DNA of 64,000 nucleotides from CAWVSB01 sp046710535. Lineage in GTDB: Bacteria; Pseudomonadota; Gammaproteobacteria; Pseudomonadales; CAWVSB01. Where the stretch lies: positions 7,518 to 71,517 of the forward strand of contig JBKEHH010000015.1 in assembly GCA_046710535.1 (NCBI GenBank), written 5' to 3'. Made by a program: the position numbers and the translations under genes. Shown here one piece after another: positions 1 through 8,141 of this stretch. Within the stretch, counting starts at the first letter, position 1; each line of letters starts with the position of its first letter. The notes under the pieces are model-generated. The model was given only the letters and a program-made list of their open reading frames with translations, was not told where the DNA came from and did no database searches.

Positions 1-91
1 GCCAACAGCTATTCCCGCCGCCTATTGGTGCCAGCGAGTAGAATTATCAAACTATTCTGATGTCAGCCAAGCAAGCTATACTCAATACTCC

Positions 92-763
92 CTAGAAATT
101 ATAGATAATCGCTACGCGTAATGAGCGTTCTTCATAACTCTGTCTTTCGGTATAACCATCGCCATAGATTTCTTCTGTGCTGATAGTCTCATCGCCGTAA
201 TCTGCATAGCGATACTCGGCCTGCAGCGATAGAGTTTCATTAAGAACATGTTCTACACCAATACCCGCAGCCCAACCATCCTGGGTGTCACTGGAGCTTT
301 GCGACTCATCACCATCAAAGTAACTGCGGTCTAGCTCAGCACTGGCATAACCCGCAGTTAAGTAGGCCATGGTTTTATTGCTGTTAAACAGGTACCCAGC
401 TCGCGCTCTGATCGATAGCGCATTTTCTAACTCAACTGTTACCCGGTAATCCTCGTCCGGCTCGCCTTCATCGAGAAACAAAGACTTGTCATCCGCATTG
501 GCAAAGACGTAGTCCGCTTCAATACCCAGCACCAGATTATTGCCAACCGCCCAGCTATATCCTGCAACAAAGCTGATAATTGAGCCGCTTGGTTCGTTTT
601 TAGCGGTATAACCATCGAATTCACCATCACTAAATTCCTGGTTGGTATCCTCCCCATCAACATAACCAAGACTGAGCCCGCCATAAAGACCTGCAAAGCT
701 GTTATCTGCGATCGCGCCAGAGCAACTGACAGCAAAGAGTGTTGCGATAAAAAGTTTTTTCAT
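92..763 (-). CDS. Outer membrane beta-barrel protein (OmpA-like/opacity family)
   Basis: Predicted small outer-membrane barrel of about 223 residues. The N-terminus is a typical signal peptide (MKK, then a hydrophobic stretch ending near SGAIA). The rest alternates polar and aromatic residues, with the family's GLYGGLSLGY-type first strand and a final strand ending in Tyr-Asn-Phe, the usual barrel-assembly signal. I start it at the ATG at 763, which has a GGAG ribosome site 7 bases upstream, rather than at the in-frame GTG at 775. Such proteins are structural or adhesive; no substrate can be inferred. It stands alone beside decayed DNA. Confidence 0.85.
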   Translation of the reverse strand: MKKLFIATLFAVSCSGAIADNSFAGLYGGLSLGYVDGEDTNQEFSDGEFDGYTAKNEPSGSIISFVAGYSWAVGNNLVLGIEADYVFANADDKSLFLDEGEPDEDYRVTVELENALSIRARAGYLFNSNKTMAYLTAGYASAELDRSYFDGDESQSSSDTQDGWAAGIGVEHVLNETLSLQAEYRYADYGDETISTEEIYGDGYTERQSYEERSLRVAIIYNF

Positions 764-868
764 AGTGATCTCCACAGGTGATTATTTTTGGATATAGTTT
801 GTCACAAATTTTGTTTTATGCCAGCTGTTCTGGCTATAAATCGTCTCATTATATCGTGTATAAAGCTA

Positions 869-921
869 AGCTAGCACCTTGTAGTAGATTGAGCGATATT
901 AGCGATATTAATCCTTCCTAT
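869..921. repeat. 53-bp direct repeat, copy 1
   Basis: This stretch matches 4360-4412 at 50 of 53 positions and in the same orientation. It starts AGCTAGCACCTTG and ends AATCCTTCCTAT, with two GATATT words separated by three bases near its 3' end. It is non-coding here. The two copies bracket a hypothetical ORF, the proB remnant, the aldehyde dehydrogenase and the alternative oxidase. Confidence 0.85.
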
Positions 922-956
922 ACCTAAAAGGGGCTTCTCATCCAGCTCTAATAGCC

Positions 957-1196
957 TTATGTCTGTTGGCAGGCCCCTTTGTGTGGAATAGTCTCAAGCA
1001 AGCCTGCTTTGATGAGCTCTTGTTCGTACTGAGCAGTAAACATCTCTTTGGCTGCTGCATACATAAAAAACGTTTCATCGTTAGTGTTGTTCACCTGTCT
1101 ACGGGTTTTCATGAAATTATTAAAGTGCGTGCCCACAGACTTTTTGACTGAGTTACCTATGCACGCGTTAAAGTGACTTTTTATGTTAGCAAACAT
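957..1196 (-). CDS. Small hypothetical protein
   Basis: An open frame of 79 codons starting at ATG, with no family I recognise. The product is basic and Asn-rich in its N-terminal half, without a signal peptide or membrane segment. The middle (FMYAAAKEMFTAQYEQELIKAG) looks helical. A GAG lies only 3 bases from the ATG, so the ribosome site is poor. It sits between a dispersed repeat and a dead proB fragment, so it may itself be a remnant or a chance frame. Confidence 0.3.
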   Translation of the reverse strand: MFANIKSHFNACIGNSVKKSVGTHFNNFMKTRRQVNNTNDETFFMYAAAKEMFTAQYEQELIKAGLLETIPHKGACQQT

Positions 1197-1217
1197 TGCT
1201 CTTGATTCAGTTTCCTA

Positions 1218-1680
1218 TACCCTGCGCGCCCACAGCTGATACACGAGCTTCAGGCGGCTGCTGCGGTGGGACAGTCGGCGCTAATACAAAGCTATGAGAC
1301 AGCCTTCAAACACACCGATATTGCCACCGCGTAAATATTGTTGGTACACGACGATGTGGGCGCCCGAGACCGCTATCTGAATGCACGGAAGCAGTGGCTA
1401 GCAGGAATGGAGCAGCCTTCAGGGCGTTTAAAGTTGGATGACGATGCGGTGCGCCTGATAGCAGTTTGCTGTCTACAGGCGTGTGCAGGGAGATTTTGCG
1501 CGGGGCGATATGATTTCTTGCCACGATTCCCAGGGCCGTGAAGTAGCCCGCGGACTGGTGAACTACAGTGCGGTTAAAGCCCTGCTTATCATGGGTTTAC
1601 CTTCAAGTGATATCGAGTCCACTCTCGGTTACTGGGGCGATGAAGAACTGATCCGCCGTAATAATCTGGTTCTGTTTTAG
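1218..1680 (+). pseudogene. proB: Glutamate 5-kinase remnant (proB), deleted and frameshifted
   Basis: Decayed fragment of ProB, the first enzyme of proline synthesis. Reading from about 1224 gives the kinase-domain segment LIHELQAAAAVGQ, then a TAA stop at 1333, then ILLVHDDVGARDRYLNAR. That runs directly into the PUA-linker sequence KQWLAG, so the central kinase region is deleted. The frame then changes twice near 1455-1485: LIA is followed by SSLLSTGV in a second frame and QGDFARGDMISC in a third. The third frame continues intact to the C-terminal NNLVLF and TAG at 1678. Typical ProB is about 370 residues and only about 150 are traceable. It cannot make an enzyme; a functional copy should exist elsewhere. 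Confidence 0.85.
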
Positions 1681-1721
1681 GCGCTATACGTCGGGCACTG
1701 GGTAGGCTTGGGCTGGCTGAC

Positions 1722-3263
1722 CTAGCTCAGCCAGCGTCCCAGAGATGTCTTCACCCAGAGGAAGTTCATTAGTTTCTTGATTCCCTCTGCGTTTTTGGCG
1801 CTGTAGGGATAACCATTCTGCATTTTACCACCGAAGCGATCGATTACGATGGGCATTTCATGGCAATAGCCGCGGATGCCTTTCTTACCGTTGACTTGAC
1901 CCAGCCCTGAGTTTTTCTTCCCCCCAAATGGTGCGGCGGGAATACCATAGCTCACTGCCATGTCGTTGACACTACAGGCGCCGGTATCGATGGCTGCGGC
2001 TAACCGGTATCCCTTGTCTTTATCTTTGGTCCACACGTTACCATTGAGCCCAAACTCAGAATCATTGGCCAGGGCCACGGCTTCATTTTCGTTATCCACT
2101 TTTTGGATGCACAAAACGGGGCCAAATGTCTCCAGCAGCATGATGTCCATACTATTATCTACCCCTGTAATGACAGTAGGCTCGTAATAAAGACCCGGAA
2201 GATCGGGATTGCGGCGCCCCCCCATCAGAATATTGGCACCTTTCTTTCGGGCGTCTTCCACGTGGGCTTCGATGATGGTCATCTGTCTGTCCCAGAATAC
2301 GGCGCCGATATCTTCATCCCAGCCGTGTTGTGCACCCTGGCGCAGGCCCTTACCTTTTTCGAGTACCAGACGCATGAATTCGTCGTAGACGTCCTTCACC
2401 ACGTAGATGCGCTCTGTGCCGCAGCAGTAATGGCCAGTGTTCATGCACGAGCCTACCCAGGCGCCGTCTGCGGCACGGTCTAAGTCGGCATCAGCGCATA
2501 CGATCATAGCGTCGTTGCCGCCTAGTTCCAGTGTGCAGGGGATCAATTGACTGGCGGAGGCTTCGGCGACCTTGCGGCCGGTGGCAACTGAGCCAGTAAA
2601 GGACACTTTGTCTACGCCACCACGCACGATGGCGGCACCGGTTTCGCCATCACCCAGGAGCACCTGTAGCACGCCTTCAGGTAGGCCCGCTTGGAGAAAA
2701 ATTTCCTCTGCCAATTTTGCCGAATAAGGGGTGACCTCAGAGCCTTTTGCAACCACGGCATTACCTGCCAGTATGGCCTGAGCTACCTGGTTCATGACCA
2801 GTACAAAAGGGCCATTCCAGGGTGTAATGAGTCCCACGACACCCAGCGGCTTATAAAGAATGCGCAGTTGCTTCATTAAGCCTAAAATGCCGTGTACCCT
2901 ACGCTTGCGGGGCTTGAGGAGCTTCTCGGCATTTTTAGCGTAGTAGCAGAGCTGATCTGCGACCGAAAAGACCTCCATGCTCATGGCATCAGTGCGGGCT
3001 TTACCCGTTTCCTTGACCACTACGTCGATGATGTCGTCTTGGCGTTCGAGCACAATTTTCAATGCACGTTCGACCACGGCGGCGCGCTCTTTCATACTAG
3101 TGGCAGCCCAAGCCGGCTGTGCCGCTCTGGCTTTAGCAATGGCAGTAGCAACATCCTCTGCATTGGCGCAAATCATTTCACCTGTGAGTTCCATCGTGGC
3201 GGGACTGCGCAGCTGTAGATGACGTCGAGAGTCTGTGGATTCGATGGATTCGTAGATAGACAT
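1722..3263 (-). CDS. NAD(P)-dependent aldehyde dehydrogenase
   Basis: Full-length aldehyde dehydrogenase superfamily member of 513 residues, oxidising an aldehyde to the acid in the cytoplasm. Visible hallmarks are the catalytic Asn in TPWNGPF (N150), the nucleotide-binding SFTGSVATG, the general-base Glu in LELGGND (E246) and the nucleophile Cys in NTGHYC (C280). The Gln normally two residues before that Cys is a His here. An AGGAGG site lies 6 bases before the ATG. A perfect palindrome 26 bases upstream looks like a TetR-family operator, so it is probably substrate-induced, although no tetR gene lies in the window. The substrate is unknown; succinate-semialdehyde and medium/long-chain aldehydes are both plausible. 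Confidence 0.9.
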   Translation of the reverse strand: MSIYESIESTDSRRHLQLRSPATMELTGEMICANAEDVATAIAKARAAQPAWAATSMKERAAVVERALKIVLERQDDIIDVVVKETGKARTDAMSMEVFSVADQLCYYAKNAEKLLKPRKRRVHGILGLMKQLRILYKPLGVVGLITPWNGPFVLVMNQVAQAILAGNAVVAKGSEVTPYSAKLAEEIFLQAGLPEGVLQVLLGDGETGAAIVRGGVDKVSFTGSVATGRKVAEASASQLIPCTLELGGNDAMIVCADADLDRAADGAWVGSCMNTGHYCCGTERIYVVKDVYDEFMRLVLEKGKGLRQGAQHGWDEDIGAVFWDRQMTIIEAHVEDARKKGANILMGGRRNPDLPGLYYEPTVITGVDNSMDIMLLETFGPVLCIQKVDNENEAVALANDSEFGLNGNVWTKDKDKGYRLAAAIDTGACSVNDMAVSYGIPAAPFGGKKNSGLGQVNGKKGIRGYCHEMPIVIDRFGGKMQNGYPYSAKNAEGIKKLMNFLWVKTSLGRWLS

Positions 3264-3288
3264 GGTGGCCTCCTCTTATGGATTGGAT

Positions 3289-3308
3289 AAACTAATGGTC
3301 ATTAGTTT
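3289..3308 (-). promoter_or_regulatory. Candidate TetR-family operator upstream of the aldehyde dehydrogenase
   Basis: A 9-bp perfect inverted repeat, AAACTAATG and CATTAGTTT, separated by two bases. It ends 26 bp before the dehydrogenase start codon, where it would overlap the promoter or early transcript. ACTAATGnnCATTAGT is typical of operators bound by TetR-type repressors. The regulator is not encoded next to it. The rest of the 3264-3514 interval shows nothing further. Confidence 0.6.
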
Positions 3309-3514
3309 GGGTGTCAATGTCTTTTGTGGGCACGCTGACTGGCCAATAAAGTCAGTCGTCGGACGGGTGGGTTCTGACCTATTAATCCGGAACATACTGG
3401 TATGGCCGTTAGAGGTGATGTCGAATGTGGAATAATGCGCGACTTCTCACTAAACCTCACTATACCCTGAGTTGTATATTAAACGAGCTAATGGCTTGGC
3501 AATTACTTATTACC

Positions 3515-4147
3515 TCAAGCCTCCACTATCTTACTAGCCTTGTTAACGGTATTATTCTTATCTGGCTGCGTAGCCTGTGAGCCACCGGCTGCGTAGCGGT
3601 GATTGACCTCGCTGTGGTGTTGTTCATCGGCGCGTACATGCTTGATAAGATCGGCCAACTTAGCGTTAGCATTCATCTTGTAGTAATCTATTGCCAATTG
3701 TGGGGCCGCCACGTTTTCCATAGCGCCACTTTCTACTAATTCTAGATACTCTGTATAACTAAGCACCGCTTCTTCTTCGAAATATGCAACCATTTTGTGT
3801 GCGGTGCGGTTATCGACTAGATACAACACTAAATAAAAAATACTAAAAGTAAACTGCGCAATGAGCACTAACCAGCGCTCAGCCCAATTTGGTTTAGCAA
3901 TCTCAATAAAAAACATCAAGTGCATCCTTTCGTTCTCTGCTTCAGCCAGCAACTCTCTAATATCAGCACCGTAGCCCGTCTTCATTTTCCGCAGACTTGT
4001 AAAGTGCAAGAACACCCCGGCTACCATTCCGGGGACTCCGGCAACTGTTTCCAGTACAACTGCCCTATGCCCATACCTTTTTGCAAAAAATGTGTCAGCG
4101 ATCAATCTGAAAAAATTAGTCATCGATTTGGCTATTTTATCTCTCAT
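3515..4147 (-). CDS. aox: Alternative oxidase (cyanide-insensitive ubiquinol oxidase)
   Basis: Di-iron quinol oxidase that passes electrons from ubiquinol to oxygen without pumping protons; an interfacial membrane protein. All ligand motifs are present in order: LET (E33), NERMH (E73, H76), EEEA (E124-E126) and RADEQHH (E175, H178). Hydrophobic helices lie at about 38-50 and 92-111. At 210 residues it is the usual size of bacterial AOX, which lacks the plant N-terminal extension with the regulatory Cys. It stands alone, with no terminal-oxidase or nitric-oxide genes beside it. Known bacterial AOX is linked to nitric-oxide or oxidative stress; no regulator site was recognised here. Confidence 0.95.
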   Translation of the reverse strand: MRDKIAKSMTNFFRLIADTFFAKRYGHRAVVLETVAGVPGMVAGVFLHFTSLRKMKTGYGADIRELLAEAENERMHLMFFIEIAKPNWAERWLVLIAQFTFSIFYLVLYLVDNRTAHKMVAYFEEEAVLSYTEYLELVESGAMENVAAPQLAIDYYKMNANAKLADLIKHVRADEQHHSEVNHRYAAGGSQATQPDKNNTVNKASKIVEA

Positions 4148-4359
4148 AAATATTTCCCGTACATTCAGATATGGTGATTTTAAAGTTGGCCACCGAGGTG
4201 TTTTATTTTTACGCAGTTAGCACTCTTTTGGATTATCCAGCCTAGAGAGCTTAAAATGAGTACAGGTGAGCTGAACGAAGTCGCCAGCTAATCCGAGAGG
4301 TTTAAATAGAATTAGCCGGCCGCTGCCTAAGCAATAATAACAGCCTGTCGATGGTCAGC

Positions 4360-4412
4360 AGCTAGCACCTTGTAGTAGATTGAGTGATATTGGGGGATAT
4401 TAATCCTTCCTA
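4360..4412. repeat. 53-bp direct repeat, copy 2
   Basis: Second copy of the repeat at 869-921, with three substitutions. It runs into the start of a YD-repeat-like reading frame, so the repeat may carry the edge of a former gene or mark a recombination endpoint. The interval 4148-4359 between it and the alternative oxidase contains nothing I recognise. Confidence 0.85.
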
Positions 4413-4764
4413 TTCCCCTGACAGCCTCGACGTTAACCTTTCTGTTACTTTCAACGACATTCGCACCAGCACCTATGATGACGCAGGTAATAGGACGCGT
4501 CTGAGCGCGGATTTTGACAGTGACGGTATTGGCGATAGTTGGTCCGAGTTCACCTCTGATACCAATGGTAATCTGGAAAGTAAAAGCGTTGTTAGTTACG
4601 GTGCTGCGTGGCGATGGGAGTGCACCTATGATACCAACGGCAATCAGTTAAATTCGACCCTCTCTGACGCTGACGGTACTGTGAACAGGAGCTTCACCTA
4701 CACTTATGTTGATTCAACTGTCGGGCATGCTTATGCATATATCACTAATGATGGTCCGGGCTAA
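4384..4764 (+). pseudogene. YD-repeat (RHS-like) protein fragment
   Basis: An isolated frame whose translation carries YD-repeat signatures: TYDDAGNRT, FTSDTNGNL and CTYDTNGNQLN, spaced about 20-35 residues apart. In RHS/YD proteins these form a secreted beta-cocoon of more than 1000 residues. Here only about 120 remain, with a GTG as the sole possible start inside the 53-bp repeat and no signal peptide. It is best read as a leftover from a large surface or toxin-carrier gene. Downstream DNA holds another degenerate frame. Confidence 0.55.
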
Positions 4765-4850
4765 GATAGCTAGCCAAGGGCCCCTCAGTCACTGATTGAT
4801 TGTTAATGACTTTGGGTCGTCAACCTTTATTAATTTTTTGGAGATTAAAT

Positions 4851-5090
4851 ATGATTAGAACGTAACTCACGAATATCCTATTTTGGGTTTCGTTAACGGC
4901 CACTTTAACTGTTACTGCCTTTTTTAAGGTGACGGATACAGATTTTGAAGAAGATTTTGCGGGAGCGACGACCTACCCAACAAAGTCGTTACCATCGCCA
5001 ACAGCTATGCGAGACACCGATAATCTTGCAATGAAGATGGTAATCTCATGCTTGGAGTTAGCTGATCGCCCATGGTCGTTGAGGACTTAA
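4851..5090 (+). pseudogene. Possible secreted-protein remnant with a stop at codon 5
   Basis: An ATG with a good ribosome site (TTGGAGATTAAAT) begins a frame that meets TAA at its fifth codon and then stays open to 5088. Past the stop the translation begins with a signal-like hydrophobic run (ILFWVSLTATLTVTAFF) and continues with an acidic segment (TDTDFEEDFAG). I recognise no family. An overlapping frame contains NEDGNLM, reminiscent of YD repeats. The rest of 5091-5330 shows nothing recognisable. Confidence 0.3.
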
Positions 5091-5330
5091 TTGCGTTTTT
5101 AGCGTGATTCACTATATGAGAAACCGAGCCGATAGTGCAGATTCTCCAATGGAGGCGACCGCTCTGAGGGCATCACATTTTCCGCCAATATCCCAGAGCA
5201 TTGGCACGATCACAATTATCGTTGTAACTAGTTAGAAATCTGTTTCGAGGCATCTATACCCCGAGTCACAAGGAGCGAAGTCAATGTCGGGTTGTGTTAA
5301 AAATAACACACCGGTAGAGGGTTTATCTGC

Positions 5331-5693
5331 CTATGATTCTTGAGCCTTGCACTCATAATAAGCTTTTACTGTATTACCTTGAATTAGACCTCTTGTCGTC
5401 GTTTTATAGATAGCAACTTTTCCTGCTGACTCGCACTGAGCAATTGCCATGTCTCTTACATTCGAGGGTGTTCCATACCCAAACGACATTTCTATGTAGC
5501 GAATGTTAAAACTTTCCGGTGTAACATCTTCAAGATTAGGAGCCATCAAAATGGTTTTCCCGGATACAACCTGCTCTGACGCAAGTCCCCCTTCACCTAA
5601 TGATGCTAACTTTGTTCCCACATCAGTCGACGAACAACCGATTGTTGTAACAAAAATGGCTGCTAATAAAACTATATTCTTTTTCAATTTCAT
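5331..5693 (-). CDS. Putative lipoprotein of unknown function
   Basis: A 120-residue product with a basic start (MKLKK), a hydrophobic segment and a lipobox ending TTIGC at C20, followed by Ser-Ser. It is therefore probably lipidated and sent to the outer membrane. The mature part holds two Cys near the end (AQCESAG and YYECKA) that could form a disulfide. A GAGAA sequence precedes the ATG. No family is recognised and the flanks are empty, so its role is unknown. Confidence 0.7.
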   Translation of the reverse strand: MKLKKNIVLLAAIFVTTIGCSSTDVGTKLASLGEGGLASEQVVSGKTILMAPNLEDVTPESFNIRYIEMSFGYGTPSNVRDMAIAQCESAGKVAIYKTTTRGLIQGNTVKAYYECKAQES

Positions 5694-5973
5694 CGTAGTT
5701 TCTCGATATCGAATAATTAGGATCTTGATATTCAGTTTACAGGTTTTATTGTCGCAGATGAATTCTTTTTTGACGTGAATTAGTCGCTAAACTTTAGTTT
5801 CTTCTTATCATTGATTTCCACTATCGCTAGGCCGCCTATTAAAATAATTAATGATGAGTTTTTTTGGCGTGTCCAGCTAATGCGCCAACTATATTCGACG
5901 GAATTATGAAATAAGGCTTGATAATCGAATTGCAGTTCCAGTGTCGGTTAGTGCGATTTGACGAAAACAGTAA

Positions 5974-6234
5974 TCTGAGGGTAGATTGATAAGACGACAC
6001 TCTAAACTAGCAGCTGCAGTGGCACGTCTTTACATGTGGAATGATAGTTTAGATACAACAAAGCCATAAAGTGATCATCGTGCGGCGATGTTACTATGGG
6101 ATAATAACCTCGATACTAGCGAGGCGAGTGAAATAACCGGTTTCGCTTATCACATGAGTAAGATTGTACTCAGGCGAAAAGAAAGGTGTTGCCGAGCTCT
6201 CTACCGCCAAAAAAAGAGTTACAGCGGGGTACAG
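5974..6234 (+). pseudogene. Possible gene remnant, function unknown
   Basis: Within the otherwise featureless 5694-6266 interval one plus-strand frame is open from 5974 to TGA at 6234, with a single TAA at 6067. The translation (for example WDNNLDTSEASEITGFAYH) has protein-like composition and a possible helix-turn-helix feel, but no recognisable family. It has no credible start or ribosome site. I report it as weak evidence of former coding. Confidence 0.2.
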
Positions 6235-6266
6235 TGATGTAACTCTCCTTACCAGCATGGTTCGCT

Positions 6267-6860
6267 TTATTTGTGCGGCACAACCAAAAACTTCTCACCA
6301 GTGGCTTGTTTAACATAAGGCTTAATGATTTCAGGCTGTAGCATCTCTTCAAACGAAATCTCCTGCGTATACTGGCTGACCAAAGTGGTTTTAATTTTTT
6401 TCGTTACACGCTCCCGCAGCTGGCCAAATCGCTCCATGCCGATTCTGCCAATCATTGGCGGTAACAACCAACCGATAATCACTAGATGTTAAAACATCTT
6501 TCATTGTCACAGGCACACCTAGCTCTTTACGTGACTCAATAGCTCTTCTTTGCCAGCTAAAATTTGCGGGCGAATGCATAAAGTAATGATGTGCGCCGTG
6601 CCCAGTCTTCTCTATTAACTGATGTAAACCCTTAGTCAAACTTCGATATGATTTTATTTTTTTCCATAATTTAAAACAGGAGTTGAGTCATGAAGGATAT
6701 GGTATATCCATAACTGGCCTGGGTGACTGCCTTCTATTAAGTGGACATTTCCTAAATCAACATAAATAATTGATTTATCTCCGTCTTCGACGATAGAAAA
6801 GTCAGGCAGATGTTCCTTTTCATATCGGCCATTTAAATAATTCGCCATGTCTTTACACAT
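6267..6860 (-). pseudogene. Hypothetical gene split by two opposite frameshifts
   Basis: Three consecutive minus-strand frames read like one protein of about 195 residues. It starts at ATG 6860 (MCKDMANYLNGRY) and continues to NYGKK. A seven-A run then shifts the frame to KSYRSLTKGLHQLIEK and on to MKDVLTSSDYR. A second shift between 6391 and 6482 returns to the original frame (MERFGQLRERV) through to TAA at 6267. The total length of 594 bases is a multiple of three, so the two shifts cancel. I do not recognise the family. Either it is a decayed gene, or the assembly has two indels, or the A-run is a slippery site; decay is my preference given the neighbourhood. Confidence 0.4.
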
Positions 6861-7117
6861 ATATGGTTTTGTATTTTTTATAAGTTTTTTGTCATATGAT
6901 TAAAGGGCGACTCATTTATTTAATGCAAACCCACCCAAGCAAGAATCAGGAAAAGAACAAGGTTTTACAACAAGTAGGGTCAGAGTCAACTTTTGTTATT
7001 GAAGCGCTAGCCATATTGATTTGGCGTCATCTAATCCCTTGTGTTCAGTAAATTGATTCGAATTCAATAGTGTATTTCTTTTTGTAGGAATAAGTGTTGT
7101 CAGAGTAAATTTTTCAC

Positions 7118-7378
7118 TTGATCTTTATCAAGCCTCAATCACTTGGGGCTTTTTTTGTGACCATCATTTTTGTGTTCAAAGACCAGCAGGACCAGCAGCT
7201 CAAATCAGTACGGGTGATCAGCTTACGACAGCAGCGTGGACATTTTGGTGCAGTCCACCTAGCTCACAAAGAAATTTATAATTTGTTTAATCTGAGCAGA
7301 AATCTAATCAAGTCAGATTATCATCGCGAGTTGAGAAAAGGCGCCTTTATGTCTTGGAATCGAGCAGTCGGCATATAG
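7118..7378 (+). pseudogene. Possible transposase C-terminal remnant
   Basis: The last half of this frame (LAHKEIYNLFNLSRNLIKSDYHRELRKGAF) resembles the C-terminal helix region of DDE transposases of the IS6-like type, in which an LFN-x-x-RxL motif is followed by an R-rich helix. No catalytic residues remain and the first part has no support. The call is from memory of the family and is weak. The adjoining 6861-7117 shows nothing else. Confidence 0.25.
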
Positions 7379-7473
7379 CCAATAGCTAGACTTGATTAGG
7401 AGGAATAAAGGAAGTTAACTTGTCAGTATTGCTTGGCGCTATATATAACGCATATAATATAAGTATAAAGAGT

Positions 7474-7938
7474 ATGGATAAAATTAATTTTAGAAAAGCA
7501 CTGTTATCAGACCGGCCTGTGTTACTTGAATTCGAACAAAAAGTTCTAGCGGCAGAGCGGCCATATAATTCGACAATAAAATCGGTTGATGCATTTTATT
7601 ATGATTTAGATGAGTTACTTAACGGCAGCAAGTCCTATCTGCTCGTAGCAGAAGTTGACGCTAAACTTGTTGGCTCTGGTTATGCTCAAATAAGATCATC
7701 TAAACAATCTCTGATCCACGACTTTCATTCGTATCTCGGTTTTATGTATGTGGCGGCTGAATACCGTGGTCGTGGAATTAATAAAAGTATTATTGAGCGG
7801 CTGGTCGAGTGGAGTGAAGGTCAAGGAATATTTGATTGCTACCTAGATGTTTATAGTGAAAATGAAGCTGCTATACAGGCATATAAAAAAGCGGGGTTTG
7901 TAAGCTCAATGATTGAAATGAAGTTGAATTTAAAGTAA
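7474..7938 (+). CDS. GNAT family N-acetyltransferase
   Basis: Predicted acetyl-CoA-dependent acetyltransferase of about 154 residues. The acetyl-CoA loop is visible as YRGRGINKSIIERL, preceded by the beta-strand GFMYVAAE and followed by NEAAIQAYKKAGF, the usual C-terminal motif. I start at ATG 7474 (MDKINFRKALLSDRP), where homologous proteins normally begin. A TTG at 7420 with a better ribosome site (AAGGAAG, and AGGAGG further up) would add 18 residues and cannot be excluded. It stands alone next to degraded DNA. The substrate is unknown. Confidence 0.85.
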   Translation: MDKINFRKALLSDRPVLLEFEQKVLAAERPYNSTIKSVDAFYYDLDELLNGSKSYLLVAEVDAKLVGSGYAQIRSSKQSLIHDFHSYLGFMYVAAEYRGRGINKSIIERLVEWSEGQGIFDCYLDVYSENEAAIQAYKKAGFVSSMIEMKLNLK

Positions 7939-8141
7939 ATATTGAATGCTCTGGGTAAGTGGAGTCAGCGTAAAAACTCTTTCAGCGCTAACTTACTCGA
8001 TCAATTTATAACTACCATAGTTATAACGAAGTAAAAAAGTGACTGGCCTTGCACTTAAGCGCTTGCCCAAGATGTTGTGTACACTAGTGTTTGCGTGACA
8101 CTATATTAAAGTCCGTGCCTTAATCCTATGGAGATTCCCCA

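Noticed and set aside
2103..2483. 126-codon frame opposite the aldehyde dehydrogenase
   Set aside because: It is a shadow of the dehydrogenase's catalytic region, with no start signal or family.
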